Part shown: positions 32,788-41,015 of the stretch, piece by piece
Layout of the letters: every line of letters begins with the position of its first letter
How positions within the stretch are numbered: the stretch's first letter is position 1
Origin: Bradyrhizobium sp. AZCC 1721
GTDB taxonomy: Bacteria; Pseudomonadota; Alphaproteobacteria; Rhizobiales; Xanthobacteraceae
Assembly: GCF_036924715.1 (NCBI RefSeq)
Contig: NZ_JAZHSB010000001.1
Coordinates: 6,439,001 to 6,503,000, forward strand
DNA: 64,000 nucleotides
Reading direction: 5' to 3'
Program-made: the position numbers and the translations under genes
The notes under the pieces: generated by a model
Seen by the model: the letters and a program-made list of their open reading frames with translations, nothing else
What the model was told of the DNA's origin: nothing
Databases searched by the model: none

Positions 32788-33162
32788 TTAGCCGTAATAG
32801 CGCCAGCGCGGTGGCGGGCGGCGCGGCGGGCGGGTCATCAACAGCGCCAGCGCAAAGCCAATTCCGGCTGCGACCAACAGCGCACCGAGCGGATTTTCCT
32901 GCACGGTTTTCGCTACCGTCTGCTGGCCGCTACGAATGGTTTCGCCGCTGTGCTCAATGGCGTCCTTGGCATAGCTGACGGCGGTGTCAGTGGCGTCGCG
33001 AGCGGCGTCCTTGGCCTGGCCGTAGAGATTTTGCACGGTGCCCGCCGCTTCGCGCACGCGGCCCTCGGCTTGCGTCTTCGCATCGCCAGCCATGTCGCCG
33101 ACGGTGCTTTCGACCTTACCCGCAAAATCCTGGGCCGAGCCTGCAATCCGATCCTTGTCCAT
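32788..33162 (-). CDS. CsbD-like stress protein with C-terminal membrane anchor
   Basis: 124 residues; ATG at 33162 (MDKDRIAGSAQ) follows AGGAG eight bases upstream. The N-terminal helix (DRIAGSAQDFAGKVESTVG) is CsbD-like. A long amphipathic Ala/Gln/Asp helix follows, then one hydrophobic segment at ~95-113 (PLGALLVAAGIGFALALLM) and a basic Pro/Arg tail (RPPRRPPPRW), as in DUF883/ElaB-type anchored proteins. The fusion suggests a membrane-tethered general-stress protein. A shorter CsbD without anchor occurs at 58797. Confidence 0.85.
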   Translation of the reverse strand: MDKDRIAGSAQDFAGKVESTVGDMAGDAKTQAEGRVREAAGTVQNLYGQAKDAARDATDTAVSYAKDAIEHSGETIRSGQQTVAKTVQENPLGALLVAAGIGFALALLMTRPPRRPPPRWRYYG

Positions 33163-33255
33163 CGCGGTCACTCCTGTTTTCCGAGGACGTAACCGGAGAG
33201 ACCCCGTTCGGGTTCCTACCGCGATCGAAACGCACTTCTAATCAAGATGCCGGGC

Positions 33256-33991
33256 TTACAGGATCAGACCACCGTCGACCACGATGGTCTGGCCGATGAT
33301 GTAGGGCGCAAGCGGCGAGGCCAGGAACAGCGCGGCACCGGCCATGTCGGCCGGCGTGCCGAGCCGCTTCAACGGGATCCGCTCGAGCGCGCCTTCGAGG
33401 CGTTTCGGATTGGCGGTGGTCGCCTTGGTCATCTTGGTGTCGACCAGGCCGGGCGCGATGCCGTTGACGCGGATGCCATCCCCGGCCCACGCCTCGCCGA
33501 GCGTGCGCGTCAACCCGACCGCGCCGGTCTTCGAGGCGTTATAGGCCGGATTGCCCATGGTCGAGTGATAGGCGGCGGTCGAACTGACGATGATGAGCGC
33601 GCCTTTGCTGGCGCTCAGCATCGCGTGGAATTTGGTCGCACAGGCCATCAGGCTCATCAGGTTGACTTCAACCACCTTGCGAAAGCCATCCATCTCGAAT
33701 TCGCCGCGGCGGTAGATCACCGCGCCCTGCGCCAGCACCAGCACGTCCAGTTTCGTGAAGGATGGGCTGGAAGGATTCAATGGCCTGCGCGTTGCTGACG
33801 TCGAGCTGAAAATACTCCAGCCCGTCAAGAAGCGAGCCTTCGTCGGGCGAATAGTCGGCGGCGCTTTCGCGGGTACCGCAAACGGCGACACGCGCGCCCT
33901 TGGCACTAAACGCCTGCGCGATGCCATTGCCGATCCCGCTGGAGCCGCCGACCACCAGCACCTGCCTGCCGCTGAAATCCAGTTCGCTCAT
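33256..33991 (-). pseudogene. Short-chain dehydrogenase gene broken by a single frameshift
   Basis: The 5' part (from ATG 33991) has VLVVGGSSGIGNGIAQAF, and stays in frame to about IESFQPI. The 3' part in another frame resumes at SFTKLDVLVLAQGA and carries the SDR core: serine STAAYHS, YNASKTG (YxxxK) and VDGGLIL, to stop at 33256. The switch lies near 33755-33765 around a CAGCCCATCC run and needs a one-base gain (or two-base loss). Both halves look otherwise conserved, so a recent mutation or a sequence error is likely. If intact it would be a ~244-residue NAD(P)-dependent oxidoreductase. Confidence 0.85.
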
Positions 33992-34018
33992 CCCTGCGAT
34001 CCTCCCTTGTGTTCTAGT

Positions 34019-34531
34019 TCAATCTTCGTCGAGGAATTTGACCATCAGGACGTGGTCATAATATCGCCCGTCATGCTTGAGGCCCCTCTTTTCATAGCCG
34101 TATTCGACGAAACCCGCGGCGCTGTAAAGGCGGCGCGCGCCTTCATTCTCACTCACCACAGTCAGTTGAACCATCTCCACGCGTCCGCGTGCATGGTCGA
34201 GTACCGCCGCAACGAGCTTCTTGCCGAGCCCCAAGTTTCTTGCAGTGTCTCGAACATACATGCCCCAGAGGGTCGCCCGATGCGCTTGCTTCGTACCTTC
34301 CTGCGCAGCATAGGCCGCGACGCCTCCGAGCGTCTCCTCCATGAAAGCGCCGAAGATGGCGGTACGGCCAAGGACGGCTTCGAACCACGACAGCGGTAAC
34401 GCGCTTTCCTTCTCAAACGTGCTGCCGAAGGCTTCCGGATTTCGCTGCAGGCCTTCCAGCCGGATATCCCTGAACAGCGCAGCGTCCGAAGGCTCCAGGC
34501 GGCGGATCTGCAGGCCGCGAATATTCGTCAC
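34019..34531 (-). CDS. GNAT-family N-acetyltransferase
   Basis: 170 residues; GTG at 34531 with GAGGTG six bases upstream, in place of an ATG 24 codons earlier. The acetyl-CoA-binding block is RNLGLGKKLVAAVLDHA (Q/RxxGxG/A form), preceded by ATLWGMYVRDTA, and followed by VVSENEGARRLYSAAGF, typical GNAT motifs A and B. It ends next to a downstream SDR on the same strand and is divergent from the SDR at 34628. Substrate unknown. Confidence 0.92.
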   Translation of the reverse strand: MTNIRGLQIRRLEPSDAALFRDIRLEGLQRNPEAFGSTFEKESALPLSWFEAVLGRTAIFGAFMEETLGGVAAYAAQEGTKQAHRATLWGMYVRDTARNLGLGKKLVAAVLDHARGRVEMVQLTVVSENEGARRLYSAAGFVEYGYEKRGLKHDGRYYDHVLMVKFLDED

Positions 34532-34627
34532 GTTTGCACCTCGCTCGGCTCGTTTGACCTGTCTGCGGATCGGTGCCAGCCTTGTCAATCCTGCAACGCG
34601 CACCTCGCATCTTTGTCCGGATCCGCC

Positions 34628-35407
34628 ATGTCAGATTTCAAAGAGCTCAGTCGTTCGGTCAAAGGTTTGACCGTTCTCGTCACCGGTGCTGCCAGCGGCA
34701 TGGGCCGCGCGACCGCGCTCGTGTTCGCGGCCGAGGGCGCCAACGTCGCGGTTACCGATTTAAACGCCGAGCTTACCCAGGTGGTTGCCAGCGAAATCGC
34801 AGCAAATGGCGGCGCGGCGAAAGCGTGGACGCTCGACGTCGCGAAGCCCGACGACATCATCAAGGTGGTCAATGAGGTTGCCGCACATTTCGGTGGACTC
34901 GACATCGTCATCAACAATGCCGGCATCTCCGTGCACGTGGCGATCGACGAGGAAGGTTATGAAGCAGCCTGGGACAAGGCGCTGGCCGTGATGCTGAGCG
35001 CGCATCCACGTATCATCCGCGCCGCGTTGCCGCATTTGCGCCGATCGAACTGCCCGCGGATCGTCAATATCGCCTCCACCGAGGCGCTCGGCGCGACCGC
35101 GCTACACAGCCCCTACTCGGCAGCGAAAGCCGGCGTCACCGGCTTGACGCGCTCGCTCGCCGTCGAGCTCGGCCGCGAAGGCATCACCGTGAACTGCATC
35201 TGCCCGGGCCCGATCCGCACCGCGATCACCGAGCGGATTTCCGAAGAGCACAAGACGATCTATGCCAAGCGCCGCACCGCACTCGGCCGCTACGGCGAGC
35301 CGGAGGAAGTGGCGCACATGACGCTGAGCCTCTGCCTGCCGGCGGCTTCGTTCCTGACCGGCGCGGTGATCCCGGTCGATGGCGGCTTGATGGCGCGGAA
35401 TGCGTAG
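34628..35407 (+). CDS. Short-chain dehydrogenase/reductase
   Basis: 259 residues from ATG 34628. The nucleotide-binding motif TGAASGMGRA, NNAG, NIASTEA serine, YSAAKAG catalytic YxxxK and PVDGG end are all present. AVTDLNAEL has an Asp after the second strand, so NAD(H) rather than NADP(H) is more likely. It lies 100 bp before a dioxygenase on the same strand, suggesting a joint catabolic role. Substrate unknown. Confidence 0.93.
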   Translation: MSDFKELSRSVKGLTVLVTGAASGMGRATALVFAAEGANVAVTDLNAELTQVVASEIAANGGAAKAWTLDVAKPDDIIKVVNEVAAHFGGLDIVINNAGISVHVAIDEEGYEAAWDKALAVMLSAHPRIIRAALPHLRRSNCPRIVNIASTEALGATALHSPYSAAKAGVTGLTRSLAVELGREGITVNCICPGPIRTAITERISEEHKTIYAKRRTALGRYGEPEEVAHMTLSLCLPAASFLTGAVIPVDGGLMARNA

Positions 35408-35507
35408 CGGGCATGCGTCCGCGGCGTTGACTTGGACATTTCGGCGAGTAATTTTTCTTACAAACAGAGCGGGCAAAACCGCCCGCCGCGCTTTCGGGAG
35501 AGACGCC

Positions 35508-36395
35508 ATGGTGATCGCAATCCGGCAATTGCATCCGCATTTTGTCGGCGAAGTATCCGGGCTTGATCTGCGACAACCCCTGACGCCGCAGGAAGCAGCC
35601 GACGTCGAAGCCGGCATGGACAAGTACGCCGTGCTGCTGTTCCGCAACCAGGACATCACGGACGAACAGCAACTCGCATTTGCGCTGAATTTCGGCAAGC
35701 GCGAAGACGCTCGCGGCGGCAATATCGTCAAGCCTCAGGATTCGCGCCTCTCGACCGGCCTCAACGACGTCTCCAATCTCGGCAAGGACGGCAAGCCGTT
35801 GCCGCGCGACAGCCGCGCGCATCTGTTCAACCTCGGCAATTGCCTGTGGCACTCCGACAGCTCGTTTCGTCCGATCCCGGCGAAGTTCTCGCTCTTGTCG
35901 GCGCGGGTGGTGAATCCGAAGGGCGGCAACACCGAATTCGCCGACATGCGCGCGGCCTATGACGCGCTCGACGACGACACCAAGGCCGGGATCGAGGACC
36001 TGATCTGCGAACATTCGCTGATGTATTCGCGCGGCTCGCTCGGCTTCCTGGATTATACCGACGAAGAAAAAGAGATGTTCAAGCCGGTGCTGCAGCGGTT
36101 GGTGCGGACGCATCCGGTGCATCGCCGCAAATCGCTGTATCTGTCATCGCACGCGGGCGCGATTCTGGGCATGAGCATGCCCGAGGCGCGGTTATTGCTG
36201 CGCGACCTGACCGAGCACGCCACGCAGAAGGAATTCGTCTACGTCCACAAATGGACCGTGCATGACCTCGTGATGTGGGACAACCGCCAGACCATGCACC
36301 GGGTGCGGCGCTACGACCAGTCGCAGCCCCGCGACATGCGCCGCGCCACGGTTGCCGGTACCGAGCCGACGGTGACGCAGCAGGCCGCGGAGTAA
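35508..36395 (+). CDS. TauD/TfdA-family Fe(II)/alpha-ketoglutarate dioxygenase
   Basis: 295 residues; ATG at 35508 with GGGAGAG upstream. The iron triad is H115-x-D117 (LWHSDSSF) and His264 (DNRQTMHRV); Arg278-279 fit the co-substrate binding Arg (DMRRATVAG). The N-terminus (GEVSGLDLRQPLTPQEA) is typical. This family removes sulfonate or aryl-ether groups from small acids, as in taurine and 2,4-D; the exact substrate here is unknown. It follows the SDR closely. Its likeness to TfdA-type proteins is stronger than to TauD, by pattern only. Confidence 0.92.
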   Translation: MVIAIRQLHPHFVGEVSGLDLRQPLTPQEAADVEAGMDKYAVLLFRNQDITDEQQLAFALNFGKREDARGGNIVKPQDSRLSTGLNDVSNLGKDGKPLPRDSRAHLFNLGNCLWHSDSSFRPIPAKFSLLSARVVNPKGGNTEFADMRAAYDALDDDTKAGIEDLICEHSLMYSRGSLGFLDYTDEEKEMFKPVLQRLVRTHPVHRRKSLYLSSHAGAILGMSMPEARLLLRDLTEHATQKEFVYVHKWTVHDLVMWDNRQTMHRVRRYDQSQPRDMRRATVAGTEPTVTQQAAE

Positions 36396-36415
36396 GTAGC
36401 CACAAAAATCGGTGT

Positions 36416-36533
36416 CGTCCCTGCGAACGCAGGGACCCATAACCACCGGCTTCGGTTGTTTTGAACGGCAACTGCCCCATCGGCTCACGGATGGGCCGCG
36501 GCGTATGGGTCCCTGCGTTCGCAGGTACGACAA
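36416..36533. repeat. Palindromic dispersed repeat, copy C
   Basis: Same orientation as copy A. Left arm TCGTCCCTGCGAACGCAGGG, CCCATAACCACCGGC; right arm GGGCCGCGGCGTATGGGTCC, TGCGTTCGCAGG. Lies between the convergent dioxygenase and yqgE and ends at the yqgE stop codon. Confidence 0.88.
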
Positions 36534-37184
36534 CTAAGCGTGCCCGGCCTCGTTCGACAGCATGCCGGGGTCGATGCCGATCTTGCGCAACGCGCGTAGA
36601 TATTTGTCGTCGACGTCGTCGCCGAAGATCAGATCCGGGTCGGCGTCGCAATGCAGCCAGCCATTGTGCTGGATCTCGTCCTCGAGCTGCCCGGGCGCCC
36701 AGCCGGCGTAGCCGAGCGCCAGGATCGCGTGCTTCGGCCCGGTGCCCTTGGCGATCGCCTTGAGGATGTCCACCGTCGCGGTCAGGCAGATGCCTTCGTC
36801 GATGTTCAGCGTCGCGTCCTTGATGAAGAAATCGCTCGAATGCAGGACAAAACCGCGGCCGGTATCGACCGGACCGCCCTTCAGCACCTGCATGGTCTCG
36901 GCGTTTTCCGGCAGTGTGATCTGGTCGGCCTTCTCGATGATATCGAGCTGCACCAGCAGCCCTGGAAAATCGATGCTGCCGGCCGGACGGTTGACGATGA
37001 TGCCCATCGCCCCTTCCGACGAGTGCGCGCACATGTAGATGACGGAGCGCTCGAAACGCGGATCGCCCATGACCGGCATGGCGATCAGCAGCCGGCCGTC
37101 CAGATAGCCCTCGCCGGACGAATTATCGCCAAAGCCAGCGGTTTTGCGGCGGACAGGCTTCGATGTCTTGCCTTCAGGGCTCAT
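36534..37184 (-). CDS. YqgE/AlgH-family (UPF0301) protein
   Basis: 216 residues from ATG 37184; a TTG two codons earlier is possible. The family pattern is clear: LIAMPVMGDPRFERSVIYMCAH, GAMGIIVNRP, LKGGPVDTGRGFVLHS, LALGYAGWAPGQLEDEI and NGWL. Function is unresolved; it is widely conserved in proteobacteria. The gene order yqgE divergent from a DsbD-N-like gene is, as I recall, frequent in rhizobia. Confidence 0.95.
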   Translation of the reverse strand: MSPEGKTSKPVRRKTAGFGDNSSGEGYLDGRLLIAMPVMGDPRFERSVIYMCAHSSEGAMGIIVNRPAGSIDFPGLLVQLDIIEKADQITLPENAETMQVLKGGPVDTGRGFVLHSSDFFIKDATLNIDEGICLTATVDILKAIAKGTGPKHAILALGYAGWAPGQLEDEIQHNGWLHCDADPDLIFGDDVDDKYLRALRKIGIDPGMLSNEAGHA

Positions 37185-37321
37185 CCGCAAAGGCCTTTCT
37201 CTTGCAGGTTCATATCCTGATATCGGGTGCGGTTTCTGTCAATCAAGCTTCCGGCATCATTCGGCTGCCGATCACACGCAATTCAATGGTTTGCCTCGAA
37301 ACTTGCCTGTAAAGACGTGCC

Positions 37322-38155
37322 ATGAGCGTACTAGTTCCCCTGCGCGCCGCACTCGGCGTCGCCGCCTTGAGTGTCGCGTGTGCGGCGTCGGAGGTTCGCG
37401 CCCAGGATGCCTCGCCGTGGCAACACGACGCCCATTCCGCGGTGCGGTTGCTGGCGGGATCACGCAGCGGCGCGGTGTTGCTCGGCGGCGTAGCCATCCA
37501 GTTGCAGCCGGGATGGAAGACCTATTGGCGGACGCCCGGGGATTCCGGCGTGCCACCCCGCTTCGACTTCTCCAAATCCGACAATGTCGAAGCTGTGACG
37601 GTGCTGTGGCCGGCACCGATGAAATTCGACGACGGCGCAGGCGGCACTGCGCTGGGATACAAGCAACAGGTCGTGCTGCCGTTGCGGATCGTCGCCAAGA
37701 ATGCCGACAAGCCGGTGACGCTGCGCACCCACATCAGCTACGCGGTTTGCGAAAAGCTCTGCATTCCCGTCGAAGCCCATGCCGAACTCGCTTTTGCCAG
37801 CGTGGCAAGCACCGAGGACGGCACCCTGTCCGATGCGCTCAATGCGGTGCCAAAGCCGGCCAATGTCGGGGACCCCAATCCGCTGACCATCCGCGACGTC
37901 AAGCGCGAGGGAAAGAACGTGCTGGTCGACGTGACCGCGCCCGAGGCCAGGGAGGTCAACCTGTTCGCCGAGGGGCCGACGCCCGACTGGGCGTTGCCGG
38001 TTCCCAAGCTCGTGGAGCAAGGCCCGCCCGGCGTCAAACGCTTTGCCTTCGAACTCGACGGCCTGCCGCCCGGCGCCAGTCCGGAAGGCGCCGCACTCAA
38101 ACTGACGCTGGTCGGCGGCGACCGGGCCTACGAGTTCAACGTCAGTTTGAATTGA
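37322..38155 (+). CDS. Exported DsbD N-terminal-domain-like protein
   Basis: 277 residues; the ATG at 37322 is followed by a signal peptide (ALGVAALSVACAASEVRA) cleaved before QDASPW. The core matches the N-terminal alpha domain of DsbD: IQLQPGWKTYWRTPGDSG, then YAVCEKLCIPVEAHAEL with a CxxxC pair (spacing C-EKL-C). The membrane and thioredoxin domains of DsbD are absent. It probably works as a periplasmic thiol-disulfide partner for cytochrome or copper proteins. It is divergent from yqgE. Confidence 0.85.
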   Translation: MSVLVPLRAALGVAALSVACAASEVRAQDASPWQHDAHSAVRLLAGSRSGAVLLGGVAIQLQPGWKTYWRTPGDSGVPPRFDFSKSDNVEAVTVLWPAPMKFDDGAGGTALGYKQQVVLPLRIVAKNADKPVTLRTHISYAVCEKLCIPVEAHAELAFASVASTEDGTLSDALNAVPKPANVGDPNPLTIRDVKREGKNVLVDVTAPEAREVNLFAEGPTPDWALPVPKLVEQGPPGVKRFAFELDGLPPGASPEGAALKLTLVGGDRAYEFNVSLN

Positions 38156-38290
38156 CGCGACCTGCCGACCCTGCGGACGTGCTCAGCCGCGCCACGATGC
38201 CGCAAGGTGTTTCCACCCGGTGCAGCGACGCTTTCCAGTCAAAGGAGAGCCGGCGCCTGGCAGCTCTCCTCTTCAGCAACGTGTGTCCTC

Positions 38291-38563
38291 CTAGCTCTTC
38301 TGGCCGCTCATCTGCTGAGCGCGCATATAGCTCTTGCAAGCGCTACGCATGTCGCCCTTTGACATGGCGGCATTCGCCGCACCCATCTCTTTCATCATCG
38401 CAAATTTGCCGGGGCTATCAGGCATAGCGTTACCGGACGCGACGAGCTTGGCCATGTTTTCGCTTGTGCAACCCGTCTTCTGGGCAGAAGCCTTCTGGGC
38501 AGAAGCCGGGCTGACAGCCAGCGCGGTGGTGATCGTTACGGCGGTGACAAGCAGTAGTTTCAT
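38291..38563 (-). CDS. Small exported protein, two cysteines
   Basis: 90 residues; ATG at 38563 is chosen because GGAGG is six bases upstream. Signal peptide at 1-22 (LLLVTAVTITTALAVSPASA). A short tandem (ASAQKASAQK) follows the cleavage site. The mature part (CTSENMAKLVASGNAMPD, FAMMKEMGAANAAM, DMRSACKSYMRAQQM) is a helical pair with one Cys at each end, able to form one disulfide. I do not recognise the family. Confidence 0.8.
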   Translation of the reverse strand: MKLLLVTAVTITTALAVSPASAQKASAQKTGCTSENMAKLVASGNAMPDSPGKFAMMKEMGAANAAMSKGDMRSACKSYMRAQQMSGQKS

Positions 38564-38655
38564 ATCTTTCCTCCCCGGCCGCACCATGCGGCCGAAGCTC
38601 AAGTTATAAAAAGCCAGAAAAGTTCCGCCAACCCCCGGGGCCAACCGGCATGAAG

Positions 38656-38808
38656 CTACGAAACCGGGGATACCTGCACGGCTGGCGGGGGCCTGTGGGT
38701 CGGTATGGGATCGGGCGCGTTGATGACGTAGAGCGCGCCGGCCACCAGCATGATGGCAGCGATCACCAATCCCAACATGGCCAAGACCAGATCGTTCGGG
38801 TCATCCAT
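38656..38808 (-). CDS. Small single-pass membrane protein, 50 aa
   Basis: ATG at 38808 (MDDPNDLVLAML). One hydrophobic helix at ~8-27 (LAMLGLVIAAIMLVAGALYVI) with a Pro-rich C-terminus (DPIPTHRPPPAVQV). The Shine-Dalgarno is weak and the longer reading to 38925 is less protein-like. Function unknown. Confidence 0.5.
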   Translation of the reverse strand: MDDPNDLVLAMLGLVIAAIMLVAGALYVINAPDPIPTHRPPPAVQVSPVS

Positions 38809-39112
38809 CTCGCGGCCCGGACATGCGGGCGTTCGGGTGCGATGGCAGCCATCGCCTTTGGCTATCCGCGCGAGCGCCTGCAATGAATAACGGCGGGTCC
38901 GAAGACCTTTGGCTATCCGCGACATGCGCCGTTGTGAACGGCGGGCGATGGCTCCGCGGCATCAAACGACGGCTCAGCTGTTTTGTTCCTGACTTCGTCG
39001 TTTCGCAGCTTCAGGCGACAGCACACCCAACCGAATCTTAACGAATGGTTGATACATCCGATCGTCGCCGCCGCCTCGCGGCACGTTTCGGGGATGTACT
39101 GTTGTGGCCGTA
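38809..39112. other. 304-bp gap with an imperfect tandem
   Basis: CCTTTGGCTATCCGCG occurs at 38855-38870 and again at 38906-38921, and a nearby CGGCGGG recurs 48 bp apart, so a ~50-bp unit is roughly duplicated. No gene seen; promoter for the flippase at 39113 is presumed. Confidence 0.5.
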
Positions 39113-40471
39113 ATGGATTCGCAATCCGCAACCGCTCCGCCTGGTGGCGTGATCGCGCGCCTGCGTGCGCTGCTTGGCGGCTCCAGTGAAGCCTCCGTTA
39201 CAAGGCGGCTGGCCGGCACGATCTTCGTGATCCGCGTCTTCAGCGCAGCGCTTGCCTATTTCTCGCAGATCCTGCTGGCGCGCTGGATGGGTGGCTCGGA
39301 CTACGGCGTCTACGTCTATGTCTGGACCTGGGTGCTGCTGCTCGGCAGCATGATGGATTTCGGCATCTCGGCATCCGCGCAGAAGCTCATTCCGGAATAT
39401 CGTACACGCGGCGAACATGCGCTGCTGCGCGGCTTTCTCTCCGGCAGCCGATGGATGACGTTCGCAGTCTCCTCCATCGTCTCGCTGCTGCTGGCGGGCG
39501 CGGTGAAGGGATTGTCGCCGTGGATCGACGGCAACGCGATCGTTCCCCTCTACATCGGTTGCCTGACACTGCCGGCATTCGTCGTCGCCAACACCCAGGA
39601 CGGTATCGCCCGCTCGCACGACTGGATGCGGCTTGGCCTGGTGCCGCAGTTCATCGCGCGCCAGTCGCTGATCATTGGCCTGACCGCCGGCGCCTTCGTG
39701 CTCGGCTTCAATCTTGGCGCCACCGCCGCGATGTGGGCCAGCGCCGCGGCGGTATGGATCGCGATGATCGGCCAGATGATCGTGCTCAACCGCAAGCTCG
39801 GCGGCCACATCGAACCCGGCCCCCGGGCCTACGACTTCCGCGGCTGGCTCGCGGTCTCGCTACCGATCCTGATGGTGGAGAGCTTTTATCTGCTGTTGTC
39901 ATACACCGACGTACTGGTGCTACAGCAATTCCGCCCCTCGGAAGAGGTCGGCATTTATTTTGCCGTGATGAAGACGCTGGCGCTGGTCTCCTTCATTCAC
40001 TACGCGATGGGGGCTTCGACTGCGCATCGCTTTGCCGAGTATCACGCGCAGGGCGACAAGCCGCGGCTGTCGGCCTATGTGGCGCATGCGATCCAGTGGA
40101 CGTTCTGGCCGTCGCTCGGCGCGACCATTCTGCTGCTGGCGCTGGGCAAGCCGCTATTGTGGCTGTTCGGACCGCAGTTCGTCGTCGGCTATGACATCAT
40201 GTACATTGCAGCGATTGGCCTTGTGGTGCGTTCCGCCATCGGCCCGGTCGAGCGGCTCCTGAATATGCTCGGCCATCAGCACATCTGCGCGCTGGCCTAT
40301 GCACTCGCCTTTGTCATGAACGCTGTGCTGTGCGTCGTCCTGGTGCCCCACTTCGGCGGCCATGGCGCGGCAGCGGCGACCTCGATCTCGCTGACGTTCG
40401 AGACGGCGCTGCTGTTCTGGATCGTGCGCCGGCGGCTCGGACTACATGTGCTGGCGTTCGGGAAGCGCTGA
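39113..40471 (+). CDS. Polysaccharide flippase (Wzx/MOP family)
   Basis: 452 residues from ATG 39113; GTG 39104 is an alternative. Twelve or more hydrophobic segments run across residues ~40-440; SQILLARWMGGSDYGVYVYVWT is the typical first block of MOP oligosaccharide flippases (ARxxG.xxYG). Later blocks include YTDVLVLQQFRPSEEVGIYF. It would move lipid-linked oligosaccharide across the inner membrane. No glycosyltransferase or polymerase genes adjoin it, so its substrate is unknown. Confidence 0.92.
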   Translation: MDSQSATAPPGGVIARLRALLGGSSEASVTRRLAGTIFVIRVFSAALAYFSQILLARWMGGSDYGVYVYVWTWVLLLGSMMDFGISASAQKLIPEYRTRGEHALLRGFLSGSRWMTFAVSSIVSLLLAGAVKGLSPWIDGNAIVPLYIGCLTLPAFVVANTQDGIARSHDWMRLGLVPQFIARQSLIIGLTAGAFVLGFNLGATAAMWASAAAVWIAMIGQMIVLNRKLGGHIEPGPRAYDFRGWLAVSLPILMVESFYLLLSYTDVLVLQQFRPSEEVGIYFAVMKTLALVSFIHYAMGASTAHRFAEYHAQGDKPRLSAYVAHAIQWTFWPSLGATILLLALGKPLLWLFGPQFVVGYDIMYIAAIGLVVRSAIGPVERLLNMLGHQHICALAYALAFVMNAVLCVVLVPHFGGHGAAAATSISLTFETALLFWIVRRRLGLHVLAFGKR

Positions 40472-40525
40472 TCCTGGAGGCCACTGGAGCGGTTGGAAGA
40501 CGGCCTTTGCAAAATTTCGCAAAGC

Positions 40526-40816
40526 ATGAAGCTCGTCTATTCAAGACGAGCGCTCGCTGATCTCGATGGAATTTCGGCCTATTACGCGGCCTTACGCAAG
40601 CTCCGCGATAGCTGATTCCGTCGGACGACGGCTGAAAGATGTCATCGACCGCATTTGCGGCGCCCCTGATTCTGCTCCGAGAGTCTCGCAGAGATCTCCG
40701 TGTCGTAACCGTCCTGCGTTATCCGTTCCGGATTTTCTATCGTGCGCAAGGACCCGATCGATATCCTGCACATCCGACATACGTCGCGACGGCCCGTTAA
40801 CGAGGTTGACCAGTAG
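40526..40816 (+). pseudogene. Decayed ParE/RelE-type toxin gene
   Basis: ATG 40526 opens KLVYSRRALADLD then GISAYYA, the ParE/RelE N-terminus, but a stop follows soon. The protein continues in a second frame (SAIADSVGRRLKDVIDRI, CGAPDSAPRVSQ), then a third (LRVVTVLRYPFRIFYR), then back (KDPIDILHIRHTSRRPV) to TAG 40814-40816. Each stretch is colinear with a ParE-type toxin, so at least three indels have broken it. The expected antitoxin gene upstream is missing. It is a dead toxin-antitoxin remnant. Confidence 0.82.
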
Positions 40817-41015
40817 GGCACCGCCAGGCGGCCGACAGCATCGGCGAGGCAGGACACCGGTTTCGCTCTGCACCGCCAAATTGGGGAAAATAACCACCGG
40901 ATTCCGATGTGCGCATGAAATATTCTTATTTCACCCGATGCGCCGCCATCGATAGGACGTTTATCCCCTGCGTTGATATATACTCGCACATGCCAAATGG
41001 AACTTGCACCCGGAA

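Noticed and set aside
33668..33991. Separate small SDR-like protein
   Set aside because: It is the 5' part of the frameshifted SDR gene; its end beyond the shift (GRAGAGAGRG) is out-of-frame translation.
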